A DNA stretch of 64,000 nt, taken from contig JACGWO010000004.1 in the NCBI GenBank assembly GCA_034509735.1, positions 21,495,395-21,559,394 of the forward strand, in the 5' to 3' direction. Source of the DNA: Sesamum alatum (Eukaryota > Streptophyta > Magnoliopsida > Lamiales > Pedaliaceae). A program made the translations under genes and the position numbers. The notes beneath the pieces were generated by a model. The model saw only the letters and a list, made by a program, of their open reading frames with translations, was not told where the DNA came from and ran no database searches. Below, piece after piece: positions 24,728 to 37,187 of the stretch. Position 1 is the first letter of the stretch, and each line of letters begins with the position of its first letter.

Positions 24728-24969
24728 CTTCTTTGTCTTGTTGAAACAAGGGTCAACAAATACCAAAAAGTGCCTTCTATAGTTTATAGTTCCTTTCATT
24801 TTTCCAAACTGGTCCTTCTTGCACAATATCCATTGCCTCTCACCTTGGTAGAATTTGGTTACTTTGGAAAGATAGCTTGGATGTAACAGTCAATTCCATT
24901 ACAGCTCAAGCTATCCATTGTCACATCTCTAAGTCTGATGGGCTCTTCTCTGCGATTAAAGGATGGTGA
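24728..24969 (+). pseudogene. LINE (L1-type) endonuclease fragment
   Basis: One forward frame reads LLCLVETRVNKYQK, matching the start of the endonuclease core where plant L1 elements have an ETRV motif. About 100 bases on, a different forward frame reads HLGRIWLLWKDSLDV followed by ITAQAIHCHI and SAIKGW, then TGA. GRIW-WLW and QAIHC are typical of plant L1 endonuclease. The frame change and the lack of reverse transcriptase show a dead fragment of roughly 80 residues. Confidence 0.6.
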
Positions 24970-25620
24970 CCCATAGCTGCCTATATCATACCGGTTGGTG
25001 AGCTTCCATCTTCTATAACAGTAGAGGTTGGAATCCTACTTTTTATATCAATATCGGGCGTGGGGAAAAGGAAAGAGAAATTTTACCCCTTGACCTATTC
25101 AATTGGACTATTCCCAACAGGTTAAATCCAACTCTTCTCGAAGGGGGTCGTCTTATTCGCTCTTTTCCATTACTAGCTAACTCCAATCATAGGAGTGAAA
25201 GCCAGTGCCAGCTAATGATAGATGCCATCCATCCATACTGCTACTGCTACTTTGAAAGCGAAAGCCAATCTTCCATTCTGCTACTCGTGCCTTTATCCAA
25301 GTCTTCTTCATCTGCACCTGCAAAGAGGGCATCCTCGAGCAGCTCCTTGAGGAAGGAGGTGACATGACATAGTTAATGAGGAAGGGGTATGCATCGTCTA
25401 ATAAGAGAAAGGCTGCACATGAATGCACGGAATCCACTGGGATAGGATGGATGAAGCCAATGATGTCCCCAAACGAGAAGACTGATCTTTGAATAGAAAA
25501 AAGAGCTGGTTACTCTCCACTCCAACTCATTGGGCTCTTATTTGTTGCAGTGTAACTCATTGTCGATGAGGAAAAACCTGGTGCCCACTCTATCTCTGCC
25601 AATAGAAAAGAATGCTTTTT
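24970..25620. other. Organelle-like DNA segment, possible mitochondrial insertion (NUMT)
   Basis: Base composition is more balanced than in the surrounding AT-rich DNA and the text resembles plant mitochondrial intergenic sequence (for example ttcgctcttttccattacta and gaaagcgaaagccaatcttc). No gene of an organelle was identified. An 86-codon open frame on the minus strand (25437-25177) has no recognised domain. The call rests on composition and impression only. Confidence 0.3.
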
Positions 25621-26216
25621 ATATATATTTTTATCTTATTAATTAAAATTTTAAGTAATAATTAATATTTATTTAATATATAATTAATAGTAATATTAAT
25701 CAATTAAAATTTTAAATTAAAATTTAATAATATATTAATAATTTTTATTAAATAAATATAATTAAGAATTTATTAATTAATAGATATATTTATTAATAAA
25801 TATGACCAGTAATATTATATTTTGTTTAAAAAAATATAAAGTATTATAAAAATAGTGATAATTATAAATTATAATAATGGTCACCAGTCTCATAAGTATG
25901 TCGTTGGCATTGATATCGATGTTTTTTTCTTTTCTCAACCATCGGTTCTATTGACTCATTTATTTGAAAACTACGATTAACAACTATAATGTTAAAGATG
26001 AACCAATACAAAATATGGTGAAGAAATAAGAAGACCTCGGCGCCAACGACACCAACGCACTTGTGGGACGGGCGGTCATTTTTAAGAATTGTAATTATTA
26101 TAATTAATCTTTTAAATTTTATTTTTTGATTTAAATATAATTTTTTTGATATAATTATATGTTTTTGTTTTATATATATTTTTTGTTGTTGTACATTTAA
26201 ATATAAATTATACGTA

Positions 26217-26257
<41 letters not shown>

Positions 26258-26258
26258 C

Positions 26259-26291
<33 letters not shown>

Positions 26292-26808
26292 TTTTTAAAT
26301 GGAGAATTTCAACCTATATTTTTAAATGGAGAATTTCAACCCCATTTTGTTAAAAAAAAAATCGTATTATTTATTTAAATTTCCCCAGGGGGTTGGGGTT
26401 GCGGTTGGGTTTAATATATATATTTTTTAAATAATTATTTTTATAATTTATAATATAATGTATATAAACAATGATTAAATCTAGACCTTTGATCCTTTAT
26501 AAATTTAAGATCTAGCGATTGAGATGGATTGATTAGATTCTATGGCTTTAATCCAACCAAAAAAGATGAAAACGGTCATAAAAAAGAATATAATACATAA
26601 TAAATAGGGGTATAACAATCTTTTAGCAAAAAAATTAACGTCGTTAGCTTTGACTAACGACGAGGGACAAGTGTGCAGAGTTTTACAAAATAAGGGAGGT
26701 TGTTTGCTTATTTTGAAAATACGAGAGGGTTCACAACTGAGGTAATATGTAATTTGGCCTTAAATATTCTATTACTTGCCTTAAAATGCCCTTTTGCTCA
26801 TCAGGATT
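25621..26808. other. AT-rich spacer with microsatellite and small tandem repeats
   Basis: The region 25620-26215 is almost purely A/T. A 25-bp unit containing aaatggagaatttcaacc is duplicated at about 26289-26340. A 9-bp perfect stem CGTCGTTAG/CTAACGACG lies at about 26638-26661. No gene was recognised. Confidence 0.5.
26218..26290. repeat. (TAA)n microsatellite, about 73 bp
   Basis: About 24 units of taa/ata, interrupted once by a C (aatcat). On the minus strand it reads as a run of isoleucine codons, which is not a real gene. Confidence 0.9.
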
Positions 26809-27117
26809 TTAGGGGTGCAGCGACGACGTCTGCATCGACGTTCCCATCACCACAACTGGTGGCGAGTGAGCAACCACTTGCATTGGTGGAACAACGATAG
26901 TAGGAGGAGGGTCGACATTCTCCCATAGCAGAAGATCAAGGCGAGGATCAAGCGGCCATGACGACGACGCATCCCCAGCTCCGGCAGCGGACTCTAACCT
27001 ATACTTCTTCTTCATCGGCCCTAATGTTTCTCTTGCAATGTGTCTACGTCTTGGGTGACTTAGAATTGTTTGCTCTCGCAACGGCATATTTGGCCACAGT
27101 AAACATAAAATTGCCAC
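26809..27117 (-). CDS. Unrecognised open frame of 102 codons in a GC-richer island
   Basis: The frame begins MAILCLLWPNMPLREQTIL, passes through a basic patch and RLESAAGAGDASSSW, and ends in a proline/valine-rich tail (DPPPTIVVPPMQVV). No family was recognised. The local rise in GC over about 300 bp, against very AT-rich flanks, could mark a captured or decayed gene exon. No supporting splice sites or promoter were identified, so it may be chance. Confidence 0.2.
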   Translation of the reverse strand: MAILCLLWPNMPLREQTILSHPRRRHIARETLGPMKKKYRLESAAGAGDASSSWPLDPRLDLLLWENVDPPPTIVVPPMQVVAHSPPVVVMGTSMQTSSLHP

Positions 27118-28216
27118 TTAATAATAATCACTTTTAACCCAATTCTACCAGCTATCCTAAAGTTATTTGTACCACTTAAATCCCATCACCCCAAGTAAAC
27201 GAGGCGAAATGTTTTGAGCCTGTGGAAGATCCCAGTAGTGGGTATGGCTCACTTACTCGCCTTTTTTGACCTATTATCCATAAAAAATATATATCAGTAG
27301 ACGTACATAAACACACTATTATATATATATATATATTATTCATACCAAATTATCGTGTAATATATTTGTTATATAATTAGTATAATTTAAGTGATCAATT
27401 GCATAACACAACTTGTTACTTAATTAATTAGATACCATTAAAGTTAGTCAGACCTAATTAAATTGGCAAAATTGAGATCCGTGACTATATATAAGGTTAT
27501 GATTCAAAATCCCACCAATGTATGAGTTGGTATTCTACTTTGACCATTATTATTTTTCTATTTCAATAGTAATTGTTGATTAGTTATAAATATTTAATAT
27601 TAATAATTAATATATTAATTGTTATATTTGTTAGCGGTTGAGATCGGATGTGACTGTATTGACTACTAAAAAAAATTAGATACAATCAAGTTTAATTCGA
27701 ATAATAATTTTCATAAGTGGGCATCACAATTGATTGTTTTGTTAATTTAATCGTTGGAGACTACTGTTGATATGTTGGATATATATATATAAGGATTAAT
27801 CACATTTAGACTTATTTAAAAATGTAAAATTACACTCTCCTAACAAAATTAAAATTATGTTTGCACTCCTTTCGATAAAAGTTTATTTACAAATGTACCC
27901 CTCCAGGCCTTTCAATAGGGTCTAAACGAAAAATGCTGATAATCTTAGGCCCTCACGACAAATTACAGAGTTGGTATTGAAATATCTAAATTTGCTTTTT
28001 CTCTTTTAAACATCTTTTATTAAGGTAAAAAAAAGAAGGAAAAAGACCCTGCAAAATATATTCTATAAATATGCACCAATATTTATTTGGATTTATTCCA
28101 ACTCATAGATACATATGTGCATGATTATTTATATTTAAATGAATATTTATATAATATATAAATTTTATATATACAAGGCAATTGTATTGCAACAATATCG
28201 TGTCTTAAATTTGAAA
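27118..28216. other. AT-rich spacer with MITE-like fragments
   Basis: At about 27130-27215 the ending ccaagtaaacgaggc resembles the right end of the Tourist-like MITE at 40923-41149. At about 27796-27935 text such as tgtaaaattacactctccta resembles the MITE family at 52703-53101. Both are partial. No gene seen. Confidence 0.4.
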
Positions 28217-28660
28217 GAATGTAAATTACAACGAGTTTTGACATAATTATGAATATAGAATATTTCGTGTTATTTGAAAAATTATAAATATCATCTTGTT
28301 GTTTGATTAAAATAATATAATCCCTGGATGGAGGTTTTGAAATTATTAACTTTATCCTTGTTATACTTATTTCTTTTTTAATAAAAAAAACTTTTTAAAA
28401 ATTAGACAAAGTGGATGAAAAAATTTTAAAAATTAAAAAAAAATTATCCACTTTGTCTAATTTCTTTTTAAAATTAAATAAAATTATAATTTACAATTCA
28501 CAATGGAATTTTGGTACGCTTACCGCAGAAAATGAATGGAAGCTTAAAAAAGACTAATGAATTTGGCTAGTTGTTAGATGACCACTAAAATCAGGAAGGT
28601 ATTGGTAATTTTTCAAAGAAATATTTATAATTATGCCAAATTTTAGAGCATTATTTTTTA
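28217..28660. mobile_element. Degenerate MITE relic related to 3772-4171
   Basis: Internal phrases (gacataattatgaatat, cttgttgtttgatt, ataattatgccaaatttta) follow the order seen in the copies at 3772 and 56262, and the two halves are roughly inverted. Ends are eroded and no target duplication could be fixed. Confidence 0.45.
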
Positions 28661-30380
28661 TTTTTTCCTTGAAAACATAATCTTTTTTTTATATATTTTA
28701 TCACATGCGTGTTCGTCCATTATAACTAATCATCTAATCATTCAATCTACAGAAACTCAGATTCTTAGTGCAATGGGGTGGGAGCAACCTAGGTTTAAAC
28801 ACAAGGCCCATTTAATTTTCTTGATTGGGCTGGATTTGAGTACAGTCAGGCCCAATATCCATGTTGTTTGACAAGGCCCACGAAAGCAAGTCTAATGGAT
28901 CCACCTTTTGGGCCATTTGTTTCTAGAGGCTAATAAGGTCTGAAAAGACGACTTTGCCCCGAAGTATATCATTCGAAGAGATACAAATAATTATGCATAC
29001 AAGGCTATGCAATACACCTTTTATTAGAAACTCTCTACTCCAAAATAGTAAATAATGCACATTAGTTATCAATCCAATACTTAGCATTTCGCAAAAGATA
29101 ATAAAAAAATACCTAGAAATACTTATTAATAATAAATTGCCCAAAATAATTTTTTTTCCCAATTCAAGTTGTTATGAAAATAGAGTTTGATTAATTGTCC
29201 GAATTAGGGATTAAGTTTATGATTCGTTTAGTTCAAGTGAAAGAAAAGGGAAAGTGAAAAAGCAAGGGCGAGGGTGAGGTGAGGGAAAGAATATAGTTAT
29301 CCTTCAAGTTGTTGGGTATGATTGAAAGGGGAGTAAATTTTAAATATTTTCCCTTATTTTGTACGAGGAAAATAATTAAGAAGAAAATACTAATTTTTGT
29401 AATTTTACTGATTAACTCTTTTCTTCATTTTATATTAGAAATAAACAAATTAATATTATATATAAAATAATTTTAGTATATAAAAGAAAAACCTTATTAA
29501 TAAAAGTATTCCTCGAACAAAAACAAGAATAACAATTATTATTAATAAAAGCATTCATCAAATTGAGTATTGTTTATTTATTCTAAGCTATTTAGTTTAA
29601 ACAAGATCAAGAATAATGACAAATTAACATTACAAAATTTGAGATCGACGTAGCAGTTTTTTAGGCAATTTATTTATTTTTTCTCAAAGATTATGTACCG
29701 GTATTATCAGTGGGGAGGAAAAAAGATATGGGTAAAATAGTAAATAAAAATAAAATATGTGAATTTCTTTTTGGTATTTTTTCCTTATACTTTTACTTTC
29801 CCGCCTAATTTTGAACGGAAATAAAATTAGACTCCGAATGGATTTCTTATACATCCAATTTTACTTCATCTCCATCTCTTCTCACTAACCAAATACAAAA
29901 CTCTTTATTATCAATCCCTCTTACATTCACTTCTGTTATATTCCCACTTTTCACCCAACCAAAGAAACCATTTCTGTTTAGTTCTTGCTCCGATCTTAAG
30001 TTGTTTGTTTCTCTCAAGCAAACTTGTTGTACAAAGTCATTCAAAACAATACAGGTAGGTCCGGTTACAATCATTCAATGTTCAAGTTAGTGAGATCGAT
30101 AAAAAATAAAACTTGAGAGTATGAAAAGTGGTTTAAATGAATAAACCTAGCATTAGTAGGGTATGTTTTTACAGAAATGACCGAGTTGTACGATTTTATT
30201 ATGGACTGTTCATCCAATCTTAACCGAATGGTAATGAAGATCAAGTATATTATGAGGCCACCCTCAGGTCGGAGGAAAAGTGTTCGAATCCTGTGAATAT
30301 TTGGTCGTATGCTTGATGACAGTTCTGTCATTTAGAATAATCCAGATTTAATCTCCACATCAAAAGTTATATTTACACTC
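28661..30380. other. Intergenic spacer, no recognised gene
   Basis: Mostly AT-rich. The longest gene-like frame, 30074-29847 on the minus strand (75 codons, ending WLVRRDGDEVKLDV), has no recognised domain and lacks supporting signals. The stretch 29220-29300 is purine-rich. Nothing else was identified. Confidence 0.4.
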
Positions 30381-30921
30381 TGTTGTAAGTGGACTTACCA
30401 CTTGGCGGAAGCACAATATATATATACCGAATATGATTACAGCGGGGGAATGGGTGTTATCACCCTTATATTACAAACCGGGGAATGAATGAAACAGATC
30501 TAGCAACTGTTAATCAAAAACAGAACTGTATTTAAGTAAAACTTTGAATGTCACCGACACTAGGCTCAGATAGCCATAGATCCGGCGTGAGACGACCACA
30601 ACCACAAGAGGTCGGCACTCAGCCACCGGTTGCACCACACAGACTTAAGTATCCACGACCAACACACGGCCAACCAAGGAATGCTCACACAGAGGCTTCG
30701 TTTGAGAGGTTTTCTCACGGAAAATATCAGAACACTTAGATATACCTTGCAACTCACACAGATTAGTGTTGAAGGTTTTTCGTAATTCTGTTGGTGGCGG
30801 AGGGTCGCCATTTATAGTGGCTACAGACGAGAATCGAAGAAAGAAAAGATCTGATGAAGAAGGAAGATTTTCTTACAGAATGAAGGCCGAATCTCTTGAG
30901 CAAGAAGATAGTATCAGTTTC

Positions 30922-30973
<52 letters not shown>

Positions 30974-31136
30974 GAGGCGCAGCTGTGGAATGAGGAGATT
31001 AGGGTTTAGGTGATACTTATATGTGAGGAACCTAGGCCGGGTCAGATCCGTGGGTTTGGGTTGGCTTATAGTCTGTTGGGCCATCCAGGTGTTGGGCCTA
31101 ATCTTGTTGGGTCTCTTGGGCTAACTTATCTCAATA
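30381..31136 (-). repeat. 3' LTR of the copia element
   Basis: 756 bp, reading TGTTGTAAGTGG at its low-coordinate end. It contains a (GA)n run at 30926-30970 (about 45 nt) against about 15 nt in the other LTR. The inner boundary ends ctcaata where the other LTR has ctcaaca, so the terminal dinucleotide is mutated. The open frames inside are not genes. Confidence 0.93.
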
Positions 31137-31481
31137 TTCTCTACCTTGGACCAAGCCCGAACAAGGTATCCTGGCCCGATACCGGACTGTAGCATTTCAT
31201 CACTGCCTTTTACTTCTTCCATGTACCTGCAAGAGAAACAGTACTTGAAACAGGGTTAGTAACAGAGTTATAATAGTTTCAAAATTTCTAAACACTTATT
31301 GAACTTATCAACTGGAAGACACTTAGTGCCCATATCCGCAGGATTTGAATCTGAATCGATTTTATCAAGATTAATGAGATCCTTTCCTACAATGTCTCTA
31401 ATGAAATGATAACGGACATCTATATGTTTTGTCCTATCATGAAAAACAGAATTTTTGCAAAGTTGTATGGCCGACTGACTG

Positions 31482-34400
31482 TCAGAAAAGATAGTGATTT
31501 TTTTGCTTTAAAAAACCGATTTCTTTTACTAGCCCTTCTAACCATAGGGCCTCTTTAAAAGCCTCAGTAGCCGCTATATACTCGGCTTCGGTAGTAGACA
31601 ATGCAACAACATGTTGTAGTTGGGATTTCCAACTTATGCAAGACCCACATAACGTGAAGACATATGAAGTAGTGGATTTACGACTATCCCTATCGTTTGC
31701 ATAATTAGAATCCACATATCCAACAAGATCAACATCAGATTTGCTTTTAGAACATAAAATACCGCGATTAGTGCTACCTTTCAAAAACCTCAGAAGTCAT
31801 TTGAGGGCCTCCCAATGTGGAGGTCCAGCATTTGACATGTACCTGCTGAGACAGCTAATTGCATAGGCTATATCGGGCCTAGTACATACCATAAGAAACA
31901 GATAGAACCAATAGAATTGGAATAAGGAACTTTTCCATTCTTTCTTTTTCTTTTTCAGTTTTTGGACTTTGTTCCTTATTAAGTTGAAAATGTGAAGACA
32001 AAGGAACAGAACATGATTTTGAATCAGACATAGAGAATTTAGCAAGCATGGATGTGATATAAGAACTCTGATTCAAGAGGATAGTGCAATCTTTCCTTTT
32101 TCTTTCAATAGTCATGCCTAGTATTTTCTTGGCGTCACCTAAATCCTTCATATCAAAAGTCTTACACAGATTGTTTTGAAGGTTTTTAACATGCTGTAGA
32201 CTAGGACTAACAATTAACATATCATCCACATATAGCACCAAGAAAACAGGAATTTTATTATCATACTTGAAATAAAGGCAATGATCATAGTTGCTCCTAG
32301 TAAGCTTAAGAGAATGCATGAACATATCAAATTTTTTGTTCCACTGCCTCGGTGACTACTTTAGACCATAAAGAGATTTCTTTAATAAGCATACATGATC
32401 TGGTTTTATTTTATCAATGAATCCAACAGGTTGATGCATGTAAATGTTTTCATCTAAATCCCCATCCAAAAAAGCAGTTTTAACATCCATTTGTTTGAGT
32501 TCCCAATCAAAGTGAGCAGATAAGGCAAGTAGGATGCGCACAGTAGTGTATTTAACTACAGGGGAAAAAACTTCTGTGTAATCAATTCCTTCTTTCTGAT
32601 TAAAGCCTTTAGCAACTAATCTAGCTTTAAAGCGTGTGGAATGTTCTTCTTGTTTTATCTTGTATACCCATTTGCAATCTATTATAGAACCTTTTGCAGG
32701 TTTGGGAACTAGTACCCAAGTTTTGTTATTCTTAAGAGACTCCATTTCCTCATTCATGGCACTAACCCAATTTTTTGACTTATCAGATTTTAGAGCTTCT
32801 TCGAAGGTGTTGGGTTCACTAAATTCAGTATGAAGAGCAATGTGATAGTCCCTAAGCCGGGTAGGGATCCTAGGTTCTCGTCTATGTCTATCTCTGGCTA
32901 GATGGTAATCTTCTAAAACTGTTTCAGAGCCACTATTATCAGGTGGAATTTCTACAGGATCTTCCTCTACCTGTTTGTTTTCTTCTGAGTTCCCCTCTAC
33001 CTGATTGAAGTAAGGTTCTAAGGGTATTGATTCATTTTCTTTCTGTTGATTAGACAAGCATGGCATCTCTTCCTCATTAAACACTACGTTTCTACTGATT
33101 AGTACTTTAAAACCGGGTTGACTTCTAATCCACAACCTATATCCCTTAACCCCTTCAGGGTACCCAATGAAAACGCATTTCAGAGATCTAGGTTCCAATT
33201 TATCAGAATGTTGATGTACAAAAGCAGAACAACCAAACACACGAAGATAAGAAATATCAATACTCTTATTAAGCCAGACAGATTCAGGTATTTTTCCAAG
33301 TAAAGGAACAGATGGTGATCTATTTATCACATGCACAACAGTTAATACAGCTTCACCCCAAAAAGACTTAGACAAACCTGAACTTACAAGCATGCATCTG
33401 ACCTTATCTAAAATCGTTCTATTCATACGTTCAGCAACACCATTTTGCTGGGGGGTGTAGGGGTTGGTTTTGTGAAGTTTAATGCCAAATTGATCACACA
33501 GATTAGAAAAGTTTTGATTGCAGAATTCAAGACCGTTATCGGTTCGCAGGGCTTTCAATCTCATGCCAGTTTGGTTTTCAACAAATGTTTTCCAATTTTT
33601 GAAAGCATCAAATACATCAAATTTGTTTTTCAACAAGAAAACAAACACTTTTCTGGAGAAATTATCAATTATAGATAAAAAAATATCTGTTCCCACCATG
33701 AGTGGGTATATTAGACGGACCCCAAACATCGGCATGTACATAGTCCAGAATGCATGTAGAAGATGAGGGGGCAGGGTAAGGTGAAACAGGGAAAATGCAC
33801 TTTGTGTTGTTTACCCATAACACAGTCATCACAGAACTTCAGTTTTTCAACCTTATCATGCAAGATACCTTCTTTACTAAGAAGTTCTAACCCCTTAAGA
33901 CTTATATGCCCAAGTCTTTTATGCCTCAAAGATGTTTTATCAAGTGCAGTGACTGATGCAACAAGTATATCATATGAGACATGACAGATGTAGAGGTTTC
34001 TCAATTTTTCAGCTTTGAAAGCAGTTAATGACCCCTTTACCCCATCTACCCTCAAAACCCTCTTCCGCTAAAACAGCACATGATATTAGATTATGACTTA
34101 AATCAGGAATAAAAGCGCACGTTTTTCAAAGTAAGCTTATAGTTGTTATCGAAAGTTAAGCATACATCACCAAGACCTTGAATAGCACATTGTTTTTCAT
34201 TTGCCATAGAAACATAGCCAAAATTACCAGATTGAAAATTTGAAAAAATATTTTTGAAAGGGCTTATGTGAAATGTACAACCAGAATCTATCAACCACTT
34301 ATGCATGCCCATGTCATTCACATTGTTTATATCACATACCATAAACACATCTCCTGAATTATCAGAGCTAACAGAATTAGCATTTTCCTTGTTGTGGTAA

Positions 34401-35190
34401 TTGTTATAGTTATCCCTATTTTCCTTCTTGGGTTTCGTACAATCCTTAATGTAGTGTCCTTTTATTCCACAATTATAGCATTTTCTTTCTCGTTTAACAC
34501 TATCTTGATTATTATCTCTGGTCTGGGATTTACTCCTACTTCAACTCCTTCCTCGGCTGTTTTTCCTATGCTTGTGATCTGAATTTCGGTTACTGGTTCT
34601 ACCTCTTACAACATTAACCTCGTTACTAGGTTGGTTAGCCTTATTAGTCCTAAGATCCATTTCCCTGCTTTTTCATCCATTTATGACAGTGTCGAGGTTA
34701 ACGTTATCTCTACCGTATTTTATTGCTGCTTTCACATCACTATAGGTGTCAGGAATGGCATTTAACAAAACTATTGGAGTGTAGTCATCTATGTTTTTGT
34801 CTCCGGTGAGTTTTATATCCTGGACTAGTTTGGTGAAGTCATCTATGTTCTTGGATATGTCTAACTTATATCTAAAGAATTTTGAAGAAAAAGTTTACTG
34901 GGAAGTGAGGCCTCAGTGTATAGCTCTTCTAACCTATCCCATAATTATTTAGCCGTTTCTTGTTTACCTACTTTTCTAATTACGGAATCAGATAGGTTCA
35001 GAATTATAGAGGAATAGGCGAATTCATCATCTTCTAGTTTCTTATCCTTAGTGACGGTTTCAGGGTATCTACCATCTATAGCCTTAAAAACCTTTTGTTG
35101 TATAAGAATCCCTTTTATTTTTTGTTGCCATATAGAAAAGTCAGATTTACCATCAAAGGAAAACAGATTATAACCAGCCATAGATATCAC
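31482..35190 (-). pseudogene. copia gag-pol, interrupted
   Basis: Reading down the minus strand: gag starts near 35190 (MAGYNLFSFDGKSDF); a CCHC zinc knuckle, CYNCGIKGHYIKDC, lies near 34465; protease has WLIDSGCTFHIS near 34290; the integrase zinc finger runs from about 33970 (KRLGH) to 33830 (CDDC). The integrase core includes RTDNGLEF and PQQNGVAERMNRT (about 33540-33420). Reverse transcriptase has VKTAFLDGDL and the catalytic YVDDM (about 32480 and 32225). RNase H has ALSTTEAEY near 31590. Interruptions include a stop at about 35020-34945 after the first gag stretch, breaks between 34348, 34055 and 33741, TAG at about 32355, a frameshift near 31900 and TGA near 31797. The product of a full frame is therefore not made. 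Confidence 0.93.
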
Positions 35191-35555
35191 ACAGATTCAC
35201 CAGGAATGATAAAACAGAGTATTTCAAAGAAAAGCAGTCTTTCAAACACAGAGGTTTAACCAGTAACAGATATAGATCGAAAACGGCAAGCAGTAACAGT
35301 TAATATCCAAAATAATGATAATCTCAGAATTAATCAACTCTGAACCTCAACCAGATACCCGACGGTCTCACGGGATCCGACCAAGTGAGGGATCAGAGGA
35401 ATGTAACCGGTGCACTGAGCAGTGTTATAACAATATTTCTACCGAATAAGAAATAAGGCACTAAGCAGTAGATGCACTATAGCAATATAGAGATAGATAT
35501 AAAGGAGTTTATCGAACCGGAGATCTCACCCAGAACCGGTTAACACTGGCTCTGA

Positions 35556-35570
35556 TACCACTGTTGTAAG
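35556..35570 (-). other. Primer-binding site of the copia element
   Basis: TGGTATCAGAGCCAG on the minus strand, one base from the 5' LTR; it matches the 3' end complement of initiator tRNA-Met used by most plant copia elements. Confidence 0.92.
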
Positions 35571-35571
35571 T

Positions 35572-36296
35572 GGACTTACCACTTGGCGGAAGCACAATAT
35601 ATATATATATATACCGAATATGATTACAACGGGGGAATGGGTGTTATCACCCTTATAATACAAACCGGGGAATGAATGAAACAGATCTAGCAACTGTTAA
35701 TCAAAAACAGAACGGTATTTAAGTAAAACTTTGAATGTCATCGACACTAGGCTCAGATAGCCACAGATCAGGCGTGAGACGACCACGACCACAAGAGGTC
35801 GGCACTCAGCCACCGGTTGCACCACACAGACTTAAGTATACCCCACGACCAACACACGGCTAACCAAGGAATGCTCACATAGAGGCTTCGTTCGAGAGGT
35901 TTTCTCACGGAAAATATCAGAACACTTAGATATACCTTGCAACTCACACAGATTAGTGTTGAAGGTTTTTCGTAATTCTGTTGGTGGCGGAGGGTCGCCA
36001 TTATAGTGGCTACAGACGAGAAACGAAGAAAGAAAAGATCTGATGAAGAAGGAAGATTTCCTTACAGAAGGAAGGCCGAATCTCTTGAGCAAGAAGATAG
36101 TATCAGTTTCAGAAAGAGAGAGAGAGAGATGGGAGGCGCATACTGTGGAATGAGGAGATTAGGGTTTAGGTGATACTTATGTGTGAGGAACCTGGGCCGG
36201 GTCAGATCCGTGGGTTTGGGTTGGCTTATAGTCTGTTGGGCCATCTAGGTGTTGGGCCTAATCTTGTTGGGTCTCTTGGGCCAACTTATCTCAACA
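35572..36296 (-). repeat. 5' LTR of the copia element
   Basis: 725 bp, ending at TGTTGAGATAAG (minus-strand start) and CACTTACAACA. Its (AT)n tract near 35600 is longer and its (GA)n tract (36115-36129) shorter than in the partner LTR; substitutions are few. Confidence 0.93.
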
Positions 36297-36800
36297 CACT
36301 CCACTTTCTTTTATTTTGTTTAGGTGCCGCTTACTTTGTGGTATGAGTTATTTAAGTGATTGGATAGATTATTATGATTAAAAAAAAGCCAATATTAATT
36401 GTAGGCAATTACTTGGATTGATTGTTTTTGTGGAAATTATCCAATCTCATGTCACTTATATAGTTATAGGACATACGAAAAATAACTAGCAATTTACTTA
36501 TTTACCCCCTTATCCAATGGTGGGTTAAGTAATTAAGGTTATACAGTAATTACACCAGCCAGTTCTCCAAACTCGGGTCCCTATTCCTCAAAGTAAATAG
36601 CCTACTCACCTATATAATTAACTTTATTCAAGCTAATCAAGCCAAGTAAACGATAGTTTAAAGAACTAAAATTCCACACAATGAATAAGACATAAAATTT
36701 GCCCCTTTAAGTAAACAATTTTCACTCTCACCTTGCATAAACCATAACCCCCCTTTTCTTCAAACATATATTTCATTGCTTTCTTCTTGCTGCTAAAGGT
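36297..36800. other. Spacer with Tourist-like MITE fragments
   Basis: At about 36324 gtgccgcttactttgtggta and at about 36635-36655 caagccaagtaaacgatag resemble the two ends of the Tourist-like family at 40923. No clean terminal repeats or TAA duplication were found. No gene. Confidence 0.35.
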
Positions 36801-37187
36801 GGGAAAATTGCATTTTACGTCTCATAACTTACACCGTTTTTATTTTGGTTCCATTAATTTTTGACGTAGCAATTTTAGTCCCATAAGTCCACAAACGTTG
36901 CAATTTTAGTCCCATTGACAAAATCCGTTAAAATTTTAACGGAAGGAGCACGTGCATGGGACTAAAATTGCAATGTTTGTGGACTTATAGGACTAAAATT
37001 GCAACGTTTCATTAGATGTGATTTATGGTGGCACTTGCTCCTTCCGTTAAAATTTTAACGGATTTCGTCAATGAGACTAAAATTGCAACGTTTGTGGACT
37101 TATGGGACTAAAATTACTATATCAAAAATTAATGGGACCAAAATCACACACTGTGTAAGTTATGGGACGTAAAATACAATTTTTCAT
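36801..37187. repeat. Foldback element with ~155-bp inverted arms
   Basis: The left arm (36801-36955) from gggaaaattgcattttacgt to the word ccgttaaaattttaacgg pairs with the right arm (about 37030-37187) over nearly its whole length. The central part carries an extra copy of the arm phrase ggactaaaattgcaa...gtttgtggactta. No coding capacity. The transcript would form a long hairpin, a typical siRNA source. No target duplication was found. Confidence 0.85.

Larger units (their letters stand above)
30381..36296 (-). mobile_element. Complete Ty1/copia LTR retrotransposon (Tork-like), 5.9 kb, TSD CACTC
   Basis: Two LTRs (30381-31136 and 35572-36296) enclose gag-pol on the minus strand in the copia order protease, integrase, reverse transcriptase, RNase H. 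The five bases CACTC occur on both sides (30376-30380 and 36297-36301). The primer-binding site next to the 5' LTR (35570-35556) starts TGGTATCAGAGCC, complementary to initiator methionine tRNA. LTRs are nearly identical apart from simple repeats, indicating a fairly recent insertion, but pol is interrupted, so the copy is defective. Assignment to the Tork (Tnt1-like) lineage is by resemblance. Confidence 0.95.

Noticed and set aside
25862..26260. 132-codon minus-strand frame starting with a run of isoleucine
   Set aside because: The start is the TAA microsatellite read on the other strand; the remainder is AT-rich low-complexity sequence.
29847..30331. Minus-strand frames of 75 and 86 codons upstream of the copia element
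   Set aside because: No domain, no splice or promoter support; composition is like the surrounding spacer.
30548..31192. Several open frames near 30550-31190
   Set aside because: They fall inside the copia LTR and reappear in the other LTR; they are repeat sequence, not host genes.
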